From positions 1 to 19,019 of the forward strand of contig NZ_JBEMAR010000014.1 of NCBI RefSeq assembly GCF_040274945.1: a stretch of DNA of 19,019 bases, read 5' to 3'. Positions 1 to 6,873 of this stretch are shown in pieces (within the stretch, counting starts at the first letter, position 1; each line of letters starts with the position of its first letter). The notes beneath the pieces are model-generated. The model was not told the DNA's origin, did not search any database, and saw nothing but the letters and a program-made list of their open reading frames with translations. The position numbers and the translations under genes were made by a program. This stretch comes from Carnobacterium_B sp040274945 (lineage in GTDB: Bacteria > Bacillota > Bacilli > Lactobacillales > Carnobacteriaceae).

Positions 1-240
1 AATAATAGAAAGTGCGATTAATTAACTCTCTCGCTTAATTACAGCTTATTCGTTGTGTATTTAGTTGCGGTACATCAGAAGGTCTATTCGTTGCAACAAC
101 TTTTAAAAATTAAACTGTCTGTAAATACTTAAATCTCGTTTTTAAGAAGATTGAAAGTGTAAGAGAATTAGAATATGCTTTGCAAAAAAATATTCTTCAG
201 AAATAGACTATTGTTTACCGTATACTAAAAAAGGTAACTT
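1..240. other. left-edge stretch without a supported gene
   Basis: No reading frame with a start and ribosome binding site is visible on either strand. A TATACT at 221-226 with a weak TTCAGA 19 bp upstream (196-201) is a possible promoter for the Fst-like locus that follows. Otherwise the stretch is AT-rich with many stops in all frames. Confidence 0.4.
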
Positions 241-261
241 GCCCAAAAAGGGGTGTTGCTC

Positions 262-360
262 GTGTCATACGAACTAATCTCATTGATCGTTGCACCTATT
301 TTGGTAGGTATAGTGATTGAACTATTTGATTGGTAATTAGACAAGCAAGACAATGATTAA
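262..360 (+). pseudogene. Fst-like type I toxin, interrupted by an in-frame stop
   Basis: A GTG at 262, 8 nt after an AAGGGG ribosome binding site, opens a 24-codon peptide whose core ISLIVAPILVGIVIEL closely resembles the membrane segment of pAD1 Fst, including the APxxVG signature. The peptide ends at TAA (334-336) directly after a Trp. The same frame then continues for seven more codons, LDKQDND, to a second TAA at 358-360. Fst relatives normally run from the hydrophobic helix straight into a charged tail, so the first stop looks like a nonsense change that removes the tail. Intact Fst proteins insert in the membrane and are silenced by a convergent antisense RNA. The hairpin at 428-483 would be the shared terminator, but I could not identify the paired direct repeats used by the antisense RNA. 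A GTG at 253 is an alternative start adding three residues. The family call rests on pattern recognition of a very short peptide. Confidence 0.65.
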
Positions 361-427
361 ACAAGTTGCTTTTAACTCACACGCTTTCAGTCGCAACAAG
401 CGATAAAAAAAGCCTCACCTACGGAAT

Positions 428-483
428 AAAATGGACCCTATAGAATGGACACTAAAAAAGTGCCCTCTATAGGGTCTATTTTT
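428..483. terminator. bidirectional terminator between Fst-like locus and oxidoreductase
   Basis: Arms at about 429-453 and 459-482 pair through a GGACCCTATAG / CTATAGGGTCTA core and an outer A/T run. The U-run TATTTTTG follows on the plus strand and ATTTTATT follows on the minus strand. It can end both the toxin transcript and the convergent oxidoreductase transcript. Confidence 0.75.
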
Positions 484-528
484 GTATACTTATATAGAAA
501 AATATAAGTATGGTTGATTTAAGATTAT

Positions 529-1461
529 TCAGTTTGGATTGACTTTAATGAGGATTTTCCCATTAGTACCTCCGAATTTTTCATGTATCTCTTTAAGGTT
601 CTCTAATGAATCAATTTCTGTAATCCAGGGATTCACAAAACCACTATCTACCAATTTTGCGATCTGAGATAACTGCTCTGAACTTCTTTTAGTCATCATG
701 GAGATCGCATGTACACCTAATTCGTTAGCTCTTTCATCATCCGCTGGATTTGCGGCTGATACTAACGTACCTCCTTTTTTGAGCAAAGTCAGCAATTTCG
801 TTACTTCTTCGGGAGAAAGTGGGCTGAGGTTGAAGATCAGATCAAGTTTCTCCTCTATCTTTTCAGTCACTGATTCATTTTTATAATCAATAATTTCATC
901 AATACCAATTTCTTCAAGGTAAGAGAAACTGCGTTCTGAGGCAGTACCAATAACATAAGCACCTTTCCATTTTGCAAGCTGAACAGCAAATGTTCCCACA
1001 CCTCCTGCAGCTGCAGTTACTAAAACGCGTTGACCTGTTTGAAGGTTTCCGAGATCAAATAAACTTTGCCAGGCCGTCAATGCACTACTTGGAATTACCC
1101 CAGCATCCTCCAAAGAAATATTTTTTGGGGCAAGTGCCACATCTTCTGCTTTGGAGACAACATACTCTGCTGCTGCACCGTTTCTCGTTGTGTCAAGAAA
1201 AGCATATACTTGGTCACCGAGATGGAATTCCTGTACAGAACCTCCTACTTTATCAATGACTCCGGATACATCATAGTTTGGAATAAAAGGGAACTCTATT
1301 TTTGTTCCTAGCCCCCCCTGTCTAATAGCGATATCCGCTGGATTAATAGTTGTCGCTGTAACTTTAATTAATACTTCGTCAGCTTTTACTTCGGGCATTA
1401 GAGCTTCCTCATATTGAAGAATTTCCGGTCCACCATATTGATAATATCTAACTGCTTTCAT
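529..1461 (-). CDS. NADP-dependent quinone-oxidoreductase-like protein (MDR superfamily)
   Basis: A 310-residue medium-chain dehydrogenase/reductase of the zinc-independent quinone oxidoreductase type. The N-terminal GroES-like half begins MKAVRYYQYGGPE, the usual opening for the family. The Rossmann half carries the nucleotide-binding loop AAAGGVG at about residues 150-156 and the NPADI motif of this subgroup near residue 40. The structural zinc-binding cysteine cluster of alcohol dehydrogenases is absent. Members reduce quinones or enone/aldehyde electrophiles with NAD(P)H in the cytosol; the substrate here cannot be read from sequence. I chose the ATG at 1461 with AGGAG 11 nt upstream. A TTG at 1467, 5 nt from the same site, would add two residues. 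It is transcribed alone, with a palindrome just upstream suggesting an electrophile-responsive repressor or activator encoded elsewhere. Confidence 0.88.
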   Translation of the reverse strand: MKAVRYYQYGGPEILQYEEALMPEVKADEVLIKVTATTINPADIAIRQGGLGTKIEFPFIPNYDVSGVIDKVGGSVQEFHLGDQVYAFLDTTRNGAAAEYVVSKAEDVALAPKNISLEDAGVIPSSALTAWQSLFDLGNLQTGQRVLVTAAAGGVGTFAVQLAKWKGAYVIGTASERSFSYLEEIGIDEIIDYKNESVTEKIEEKLDLIFNLSPLSPEEVTKLLTLLKKGGTLVSAANPADDERANELGVHAISMMTKRSSEQLSQIAKLVDSGFVNPWITEIDSLENLKEIHEKFGGTNGKILIKVNPN

Positions 1462-1506
1462 GAACAAATTAACTCCTAACTAATGCTATTAAATTTAAGG
1501 GTTACC

Positions 1507-1553
1507 TTAGAAGCTTCTAAATATTAGTATATACCCATTGTCTGATTAATCAA
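1507..1553 (-). promoter_or_regulatory. promoter and palindromic operator of the oxidoreductase
   Basis: Read on the minus strand: -35 TTGATT (1553-1548), 16 bp spacer, -10 TATACT (1531-1526). Six bases after the -10 comes the perfect 14-bp palindrome TTAGAAGCTTCTAA (1507-1520), placed over the expected transcription start. That position fits a repressor roadblock site. Which regulator binds is unknown. Confidence 0.55.
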
Positions 1554-1769
1554 ACAAAGATCCTTGTATTTCTACAGCGAAAACCCATTATCCTTGTTGA
1601 GCTAAACTGTCCCCGTTAGGTTAAGCGAATCTATTCACATACTTCCATCTTTCATTACAAAAAATTCTATAAATTCAGTTTATCCTGGACTACTTAGATA
1701 AAGAAAGAACATTAGTAAATTAAAGTTCTAAATACATTACTTTAAGCAATTTCGTGTATTCACAATAAA
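1554..1769. other. intergenic stretch, no gene seen
   Basis: This lies between the divergent oxidoreductase and toxin-antitoxin promoters. All frames are broken by stops, and I see no strong hairpin or repeat. Confidence 0.5.
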
Positions 1770-1798
1770 TTGACGTACTCGTTTGAGTACGTTATAAT
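1770..1798 (+). promoter_or_regulatory. promoter with embedded operator of the toxin-antitoxin operon
   Basis: -35 TTGACG (1770-1775), exact 17-bp spacer, consensus -10 TATAAT (1793-1798). The spacer is almost entirely occupied by a perfect inverted repeat, ACGTACTC (1773-1780), 4 nt, GAGTACGT (1785-1792). YefM-type antitoxins autorepress by binding palindromes with a GTAC-centred core, and both arms here contain GTAC. Binding would block RNA polymerase directly. Confidence 0.85.
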
Positions 1799-1825
1799 AA
1801 AAGAAACCAAAAGGAGGAATAACTT

Positions 1826-2080
1826 ATGTCGATCGTAAACCCTAGCCAAGCTAGAAAAATCTTTTACCAACTACTGAAAGACGTCAACAAAACAAACGAA
1901 CCCGTTTATATCTCTGGTAAAAATGAAGAAAGTGAAGCGGTTATGGTCAGTAAAAAAGACTGGGACGCGATTCAAGAAACCTTATACCTTCAATCTTCTG
2001 GCGTAGCGGATGTAATCCAACAACGTGAACAAGAAAATGAATTTGTTGCACTGGAGGATATCGATTGGGATACTCTATAA
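1826..2080 (+). CDS. yefM: YefM/Axe-family antitoxin (Phd/YefM superfamily)
   Basis: An 84-residue antitoxin. The N-terminal part (about residues 1-55) shows the Phd/YefM pattern: a start reading SIVNPSQARKIFYQLLKDVN, a PVYISGKN strand and the MVSKKDWDAIQETLYL helix that ends the DNA-binding/dimer domain. The acidic tail (EDIDWDTL) is the disordered segment that wraps and inhibits the toxin. The start has an AAGGAGG site 8 nt upstream. It overlaps the toxin gene by 16 nt, so translation is coupled, and the antitoxin is made first. Autoregulation through the palindrome in the promoter spacer is expected from the family. It is close to Axe of enterococcal Axe-Txe; the symbol yefM is by family rather than orthology proven here. 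Confidence 0.9.
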   Translation: MSIVNPSQARKIFYQLLKDVNKTNEPVYISGKNEESEAVMVSKKDWDAIQETLYLQSSGVADVIQQREQENEFVALEDIDWDTL

Positions 2081-2331
2081 AGTTAGCAAAATCAACGATG
2101 AAAGATCTTAAAAATTTAAAATCGGCTCATTTAGATCAAAAGTTTAAAGATATAATGGAAGTTTTAAAAGAAAACCCGTTTCAAAATCCACCGCCTTATG
2201 AGAAGTTAGTCGGAAATTTAAAAGATAAGTATTCCAGGCGATTAAATATCCAACACCGGATGGTTTACTCGGTTGATAATGACGCAAAAGAAGTCATTAT
2301 TTGGTCGGCTTGGACGCACTACGAAAGATAG
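2065..2331 (+). CDS. yoeB: YoeB/Txe-family mRNA interferase toxin, TTG start
   Basis: An 88-residue RelE-superfamily toxin of the YoeB/Txe branch, a ribosome-dependent endoribonuclease that cleaves mRNA in the A site. The catalytic set described for E. coli YoeB is present at matching places: Glu46 (in PYEKL), Arg59, Arg65 (NIQHRMVY) and the C-terminal His85-Tyr86 pair in WTHYER. It should therefore be active. The start is TTG at 2065, supported by GGAGG at 2053-2057 seven nt upstream, inside the antitoxin gene. No ATG fits at the expected N-terminus (GYSIKLAKS). The rare start plus the 16-nt overlap should keep toxin output below antitoxin. The operon terminates in a hairpin that includes the toxin stop codon. 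Confidence 0.92.
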   Translation: MGYSIKLAKSTMKDLKNLKSAHLDQKFKDIMEVLKENPFQNPPPYEKLVGNLKDKYSRRLNIQHRMVYSVDNDAKEVIIWSAWTHYER

Positions 2332-2364
2332 CAACATACTTTAAAAAAGTATGTTGCTATCTTT
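2324..2364 (+). terminator. rho-independent terminator of the toxin-antitoxin operon
   Basis: An 18-bp perfect stem (2324-2341 with 2347-2364, core GATAGCAACATACTT) with a 5-nt loop, running into a T-run to 2368. The toxin stop codon (2329-2331) lies in the left arm. Confidence 0.92.
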
Positions 2365-2475
2365 TTTTGTCTAAAATGATGAGACAAGAAACTATTAGCA
2401 AAAAAGGGTCCTCCATACATGATTCTATCTAAATTTATGTATCTGTAAATATAAAAAGAATGGAGATTTGAAAAT

Positions 2476-2565
2476 ATGTTCAAAAAATTAACTTATTCTA
2501 CTAAAAAATTTATCGGAGCTATATTTGATTTAATTTCTACTATCGTAATTGCTCTATTACCTTAA
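2476..2565 (+). CDS. 29-residue cationic hydrophobic peptide, function unknown
   Basis: An ATG at 2476 with a GGAG site (2462-2465) about 10 nt upstream opens a 29-codon frame. The peptide has a basic N-terminal third (Lys at 3, 4, 11, 12) and a hydrophobic C-terminal helix (FIGAIFDLISTIVIALLP) ending in proline. This layout is shared by leaderless bacteriocins, phenol-soluble-modulin-like peptides and type I toxins, and I cannot assign it to any of them. A short inverted repeat TTACATA / TATGTAA (2571-2592) follows without a clear T-run. The next gene, 100 nt downstream on the same strand, encodes a two-helix membrane protein of a size seen for immunity proteins. That pairing is inference only. 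Confidence 0.45.
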   Translation: MFKKLTYSTKKFIGAIFDLISTIVIALLP

Positions 2566-2665
2566 AAGTTTTACATACACGACTTTATGTAATTTCATGT
2601 ATATGTTATCCTTTGAGTATCAAAAAATCTGAGTAATTAAAATTTATATACAAGGTGGTGATTGA

Positions 2666-2854
2666 ATGAATAAAACTTTAGCGTTCTCAATTTTAGGGAT
2701 GGGGTTAACTGGTGCCGTCCTAATCATCTCGGTTGCTCTATTATTCAACCCTCCAATAGGAAATGCATTGAAGATAGTTACTGCTGGTTCACTAACAGCT
2801 TTCGTTATATTCGCTATTTCTGCTCTATTGCTTCGTCAGCGATTAGATAAGTAA
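2666..2854 (+). CDS. small two-helix membrane protein, unknown function
   Basis: A 62-residue protein with two hydrophobic segments, about residues 5-27 and 35-56, separated by a short NPPIGNALK loop. It ends in a basic LLRQRLDK tail, predicting two membrane spans. The AAGGTGGTG site about 7 nt before the ATG is a good ribosome binding site, so I accept the frame as real. I do not recognise the family. It sits downstream of the 29-residue peptide gene and is followed by its own hairpin, so the two may form a two-gene unit. A role in immunity or envelope maintenance is possible but unsupported. Confidence 0.65.
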   Translation: MNKTLAFSILGMGLTGAVLIISVALLFNPPIGNALKIVTAGSLTAFVIFAISALLLRQRLDK

Positions 2855-2890
2855 GAAAAAGAGTCGGCTATTTTGACGTTTTTCTTACTT
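2849..2890 (+). terminator. hairpin at the end of the small membrane protein gene
   Basis: Perfect 12-bp arms AAGTAAGAAAAA (2849-2860) and TTTTTCTTACTT (2879-2890), with a GTC/GAC pair inside the loop. The stop codon lies in the left arm. The following T-run is poor, so efficiency is uncertain. Confidence 0.55.
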
Positions 2891-3222
2891 GTTCTTTCTG
2901 ACACTTTTTAGCCTCGCAGGAATCACACTTTACATGGGAGTAATGCCAATTAAGACCAAAAGAAAACCTTAAATAAATAAGGTTCTGTATACACGTTTTT
3001 AAGCATAACAATGTATCCATATAGTTATTTCATATAATTGAATAGGAAGTGAAATCCTGTCATCAGAAGAGGTCTAGGTACTGATAAATGCTACTATTTT
3101 AGTGGCTGTTGAAGAAATAAAATCCTACTTAGAAAAGCAATTGATTACTCAAACAACAATAAGATATTATTGAAAACGTCATTGTTGCCTTACGTACTCA
3201 ATATAAATGAATAATATAAAAA
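2891..3222. other. intergenic stretch, no supported gene
   Basis: This contains a small inverted repeat AACCTTA / TAAGGTT (2965-2984). It also holds a 31-codon open frame (3078-3173, ending in TGA) with no ATG and no ribosome binding site, which may be a decayed gene remnant. Nothing else is recognisable. Confidence 0.4.
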
Positions 3223-3265
3223 TGACCCCCAAAAGTTTAGATTGTACTCTAACTTTTGGGGGTCA
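3223..3265 (-). terminator. terminator of the manganese catalase gene
   Basis: A perfect 15-bp stem TGACCCCCAAAAGTT (3223-3237) with AACTTTTGGGGGTCA (3251-3265). On the minus strand it is followed by TTTTTATATTATT. The plus-strand side has only CACCATCTTTTT, so the main direction is minus. Confidence 0.88.
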
Positions 3266-3302
3266 CCATCTTTTTCCCAGTCTCTTGAAAAATTCTATTT
3301 GA

Positions 3303-4172
3303 TTATTTTAACTCAGGATCATTTTCGATAATTTTTCTTCCATCTTCGATTATTTGGTCAACATCCGTATTTCTCAATTCTTCAGGTCTTGGGTTACTAA
3401 CAGGTTTTTCAGCCATGGCTTTTCCTTCTTCATACTTGAACGGTTGTCCATCTCTGGCTGTTTTGCCTTCAACTATTTCTTTAGACTCGTCACCTTCAGA
3501 GAAATTGTAAAGTGAATGACTGAATTCTGAATGTTCTAAATCAGCTGTACCATGAGGAACTATTACCCCATATTTCTCTTCCAATTCTTTCGCTGCTTGC
3601 ATAAATTGCAGTTGGTGTTGAGTTTCACGCGCCATTAAGAAGCTCAACATATCTCGAACTCCTTTATCCTCTGTCGCATGGTATTGTCGAGTAACTTGTA
3701 GTCGTCCCATAGATTCACGAGTAATATTGTAACGCATGTCAGCCAGCAAGTTTCCGCTTGACTCCATATATGCAGCTGTCCAAGGATTACCATTGGCATC
3801 TTGAAGACTTGCACCTAAACCATTTACAATAGCATGTTGTGGATTCATACCTCCCATTACTGCAGCAATGGCAGGATCTCCACCATTATAAACGCTCTCT
3901 TGAATATTTAAAGGGGCATCGTCCAAAAGATGAGCAATCATCGTTGCGAGCATTTCAATGTGTCCAATCTCCTCTGTTCCTGTATCTAATAATAAGTCTT
4001 TGTACTTTTCGTTTCCAGGAGTACTTGTATTCCAGCCTTGGAATAAATATGCAGCCATTCCGGTCATTTCACCCCAGTGCCCACCAAGATTTTCTTGCAA
4101 CCGACGTGCCATTAAAGCATCTGGTTTATCAGGTAGAGCATTATACTGTAAAATTTTCGTGTGCTTAAACAT
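3303..4172 (-). CDS. manganese (non-haem) catalase
   Basis: A 289-residue dimanganese catalase that converts hydrogen peroxide to water and oxygen in the cytosol, without haem. All five metal ligands known from the Lactobacillus plantarum enzyme can be placed: Glu35 (GGHWGEMTG), Glu68 and His71 (TEEIGHIEM), Glu153 (TRESMGR) and His186 (ARETQHQ). The 33-residue spacing of the last two is the same as in that enzyme, and Arg152 matches the second-shell arginine. The length is slightly above the roughly 266-residue enzyme because of an extended charged C-terminal tail. The start has a GAGGG site 8-9 nt upstream. It is a single-gene unit with its own promoter, palindrome and terminator. In bacteria that make little haem this enzyme is a main peroxide defence, consistent with a lactic acid bacterium. 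Confidence 0.95.
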   Translation of the reverse strand: MFKHTKILQYNALPDKPDALMARRLQENLGGHWGEMTGMAAYLFQGWNTSTPGNEKYKDLLLDTGTEEIGHIEMLATMIAHLLDDAPLNIQESVYNGGDPAIAAVMGGMNPQHAIVNGLGASLQDANGNPWTAAYMESSGNLLADMRYNITRESMGRLQVTRQYHATEDKGVRDMLSFLMARETQHQLQFMQAAKELEEKYGVIVPHGTADLEHSEFSHSLYNFSEGDESKEIVEGKTARDGQPFKYEEGKAMAEKPVSNPRPEELRNTDVDQIIEDGRKIIENDPELK

Positions 4173-4204
4173 AAATTTCCCTCTTTCTGAATTTTTTTTA
4201 GTAA

Positions 4205-4254
4205 TGAACTTTTAAGTTCACGGTTAATGTAACACATTTATATAGCGTTCACAA
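4205..4254 (-). promoter_or_regulatory. catalase promoter and downstream palindrome
   Basis: Read on the minus strand: -35 TTGTGA (4254-4249), 17-bp spacer, extended -10 TGTTACATT (to 4226). Five bases later comes a 16-bp near-palindrome, TGAACTT, 2 nt, AAGTTCA (4205-4220), over the likely transcription start. It does not resemble the PerR box I know (TTATAAT-based), so the regulator is unclear. It could also act as a leader hairpin. Confidence 0.5.
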
Positions 4255-4496
4255 AAACCCTGCTCAAGGCTTATTTCTTTTTATAAATAGAAGCCATAAA
4301 GGCTTCCATCAAGTAATAGATACATTAGCTTCAATATTTACTAAGTAACAGATTTTTTCAGAAAAACGATTTATTTAAACAAAATTATTGACGCTCCCAT
4401 AAATGAATGTACCTCTTAAATAGTGTATAGTTTTTTGTATAACTTTTACTTTTTAAAATGGAATCAAAACCGCTTATAGCAATCAAACTTATTGGG
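4255..4496. other. intergenic region between catalase and helD, no gene
   Basis: This holds a short hairpin GAAGCC-5 nt-GGCTTC (4290-4306) without a T-run, and a lone TTGACG (4388-4393) lacking a convincing -10. The rest is AT-rich and closed in all frames. Confidence 0.45.
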
Positions 4497-4505
4497 TGGT
4501 ATACT
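4497..4505 (+). promoter_or_regulatory. possible extended -10 promoter of helD
   Basis: TGGTATACT fits the extended -10 pattern TGnTATACT. No good -35 is seen, which extended -10 promoters can tolerate. The implied leader to the helD start is about 65 nt. Confidence 0.4.
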
Positions 4506-4576
4506 GCTAGTTGCGTTAAAAATGAGTTGAATAAATTTTTCTTTATTTTTTCAGTTTTTGAAAGGAGTTTTTTTCA

Positions 4577-6823
4577 TTGAAAGATAGCCAATCTATGGAA
4601 CAACAACGTGTCCATACCGTTGTTGAAAAGATTCAACTTGAATTGGATCAATTAAAAAAAACAGTTGAACACGATAGTGCTGAACAAAAAAGACGTTTAA
4701 AAGAATCCGGTGAAATTAAGGTCAATCAAGGTTCAAGTGAAAGCATGTGGGAATCAGCCGGAGAGTTACGGGCTGTTGAACAAGATTTAATGATCCGTAG
4801 TAAAACATTATTAAAAAACCAAAATCGAGTTGTGGCTTTAGAAAAAATGGTAGAGGATCCTTACTTTGGACGAATTGATTATGAAGATGAATTTGGACAA
4901 GAAACTATCTATATCGGTATCAGTTCTGTCTTTGATGAATACGACCATTTAGTTGTCGATTGGCGTTCACCTATTGCTTCGCTATACTATGAAGGCAATG
5001 TTGGTGACACAATTCCTTTGAAAATTGGAGAACAAAAATTAGCGCTTTTGATTGAGTTGAAACGTCAATTTTTAATTCGTAAGGCAAAAATCATTCAAAT
5101 GTTGGATACAGATAATGTAATGGGTGATCCATACTTACTTGAGGCTCTAGAAGATAAATCCGCTTATCAAATGGGTGCCGTTATTTCGACACTTCAAAAG
5201 GAACAAAATCAAATCGTTCGAGATATTTCGGCTAAAATCACTTTAATAGAAGGTGTTGCTGGATCTGGGAAGACCGTTGTGTTGATGCAAAAGATTGCTT
5301 ATCTACTTTATACTTTTAGGGATCAACTAAGAGCATCTGAAATCATTTTGTTCTCACCCAATAAAATTTTTCAAACGTATATTTCACAAGTATTACCTGA
5401 ATTGGGTGAAATGAACGTTACCAGTCATACTTTCCCTGAGTTCATGAATCAAAAAGTTCCCAAATTCACCCTTATTTCTAACCAAGATGAAGAATTATCT
5501 AAAGTGACTTTACTAAAAGGAAGTCTTCAATTTTCAGACGCTTTAAAACATTATACAAATCAATTGAAAATGAACTACATGCGTTTTGCTTCTCTATCTT
5601 TTCAAGGTGAGATTCTTATTTCAAAAGAGGAAATCAAAGAGCTCTTTTACCGCATTGAAAGCAAAGGTACTTTAGCCAGTAAATTAGGACTTCTTCAAAC
5701 ACAATTACTACAAAAAATAGAGCAGCTCAAAAGAACACAACGAACGTCTAAATGGGTCGAAGATGCGATGCTTTCTATGTCTGACAGTGAGTTGCGCCAA
5801 CACGAAAGTGAATCAAAAAATGAACAAAAAGCTGAAGAAACATTGATCGATTCAATTATGGATGCAGCTTATTCACCAGTAATCAAAAGAATCAAAAAAT
5901 TAGCTTTTATTCGCTACCAACATCAATACATTCATTTCTTAAAAGCAGTACCTAAATTGCTTTCTCTAAAAGAATTCTCAATTGATGAAGAGATGTGGTC
6001 AGAACACATCCAACAAGTTGTAACGAACATGGCTCATAAAAAAATGGTATTAGAAGACCTGGATGCTTTTTATAGCTTATTCCAATTGATGCACGGTCCC
6101 ATCAGTAGTACTAAATTCAAATACATTTGCCTAGATGAAGTACAAGATTTCTCTCCTTTCCAATTGCAAATGCTGAAAGATTTTTATCCAACGGCTAATT
6201 TTGTTATGAGTGGTGACTTAAATCAAAATATTTTGATGAAAAGAATCTCTTTTAACGATTTAGATACCATCTTTTCTGGAAATTCTTTTCAACGCTATCA
6301 GTTGTTAACAAGTTACCGTTCTACAAATGAAATCACTCAATTCGCAAATCGCTTTTTAGAAGAAAAAGCTGCTGCTGAGTCGCCTTTTCGTGAAGGTAAA
6401 AAACCAGAATTGATTTTAACAGCTAACAACGAGCATTATTGGGATTATCTAAAACAAATAGTTTCTGATAGCCAAATAAATGGCTTGCGTACAGCTTTCA
6501 TCAGCAAAAATTACGCTGAAGCTGTACGTTTCCATGAAGAGTTAACAACCGCTGGGATCGACAGTAGTTTAGTACTAAAAGATACGGATAGCACTCATCA
6601 TCCAGTTATTGTTATTCCTGTACAATTAGCTAAAGGACTAGAATTTGATGTTGCTTTCGCACTTTTTCATTACTCGGATCATTCTTCCGCTACTAATCTA
6701 TCTACTGCTTATACCATTTGCAGTCGTGCTATGCATGAGTTGTATGTCATGGCTCCTGATCTTCAAGATCCATTAGTCAATCGACTTGAATCAGCTGATT
6801 ATCACTTAGCCGAACTGAACTAA
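4577..6823 (+). CDS. helD: HelD-like RNA polymerase recycling ATPase (UvrD/Rep superfamily 1), TTG start
   Basis: A 748-residue SF1 helicase-like protein. In Bacillus subtilis, HelD (similar length) binds stalled RNA polymerase through an N-terminal coiled coil and uses ATP to release nucleic acid and recycle the enzyme. Here residues about 5-70 are a charged, heptad-rich coiled coil. The ESMWESAGELR and DYEDEFGQETIYIGISS blocks typical of HelD follow. Walker A is GVAGSGKT at residues 226-233, Walker B-type LDEVQD ends at 524, the SYRST motif is at about 579-583 and KGLEFD is at 686-691. The insert between Walker A and the DEVQD block is long and alpha-helical, as expected. The start is TTG with AAAGGAG 9 nt upstream; an ATG six codons later is less well placed. 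It is monocistronic, with a strong terminator shared with the convergent gene. Confidence 0.93.
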   Translation: MKDSQSMEQQRVHTVVEKIQLELDQLKKTVEHDSAEQKRRLKESGEIKVNQGSSESMWESAGELRAVEQDLMIRSKTLLKNQNRVVALEKMVEDPYFGRIDYEDEFGQETIYIGISSVFDEYDHLVVDWRSPIASLYYEGNVGDTIPLKIGEQKLALLIELKRQFLIRKAKIIQMLDTDNVMGDPYLLEALEDKSAYQMGAVISTLQKEQNQIVRDISAKITLIEGVAGSGKTVVLMQKIAYLLYTFRDQLRASEIILFSPNKIFQTYISQVLPELGEMNVTSHTFPEFMNQKVPKFTLISNQDEELSKVTLLKGSLQFSDALKHYTNQLKMNYMRFASLSFQGEILISKEEIKELFYRIESKGTLASKLGLLQTQLLQKIEQLKRTQRTSKWVEDAMLSMSDSELRQHESESKNEQKAEETLIDSIMDAAYSPVIKRIKKLAFIRYQHQYIHFLKAVPKLLSLKEFSIDEEMWSEHIQQVVTNMAHKKMVLEDLDAFYSLFQLMHGPISSTKFKYICLDEVQDFSPFQLQMLKDFYPTANFVMSGDLNQNILMKRISFNDLDTIFSGNSFQRYQLLTSYRSTNEITQFANRFLEEKAAAESPFREGKKPELILTANNEHYWDYLKQIVSDSQINGLRTAFISKNYAEAVRFHEELTTAGIDSSLVLKDTDSTHHPVIVIPVQLAKGLEFDVAFALFHYSDHSSATNLSTAYTICSRAMHELYVMAPDLQDPLVNRLESADYHLAELN

Positions 6824-6868
6824 AAAAATGAGACCGCTAAGCATTGTGCTTAGCGGTCTCATTTTTTT
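6822..6868. terminator. bidirectional terminator between helD and the convergent stress gene
   Basis: A 21-bp perfect stem (6822-6842 with 6848-6868, core GAGACCGCTAAGC) and a 5-nt loop. The A-run on the left and T-run on the right make it work on both strands. It starts within the helD stop codon and ends 5 bp from the end of the convergent gene. Confidence 0.95.
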
Positions 6869-6873
6869 AATTT

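Noticed and set aside
40..120. Minus-strand fragment reading VVATNRPSDVPQLN
   Set aside because: Only about 23 codons between stops with no start; the resemblance to ATPase motifs is too short to trust.
972..1311. Plus-strand open frames opposite the oxidoreductase
   Set aside because: They are antisense to a well-conserved enzyme, overlap each other in two frames and lack ribosome sites.
1595..1630. GAGCTAAACTGTCCCCGTTA, which briefly suggested an insertion sequence end
   Set aside because: No matching inverted partner, target duplication or transposase fragment was found nearby.
3078..3173. 31-codon open frame reading VAVEEIKSYLEKQL in part
   Set aside because: It looks somewhat protein-like but has no ATG or ribosome site and no family I recognise; it is too short to call more than a possible remnant.
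3839..4215. Plus-strand open frames of 109 and 85 codons opposite the catalase start
   Set aside because: They are antisense to a catalase with all metal ligands intact, have no ribosome binding site and encode no recognisable protein; they are by-products of the catalase codon pattern.
4388..4409. TTGACG followed 16 bp later by TACCTC as the helD promoter
   Set aside because: The -10 matches only two of six positions; the extended -10 at 4497-4505 is a better candidate.
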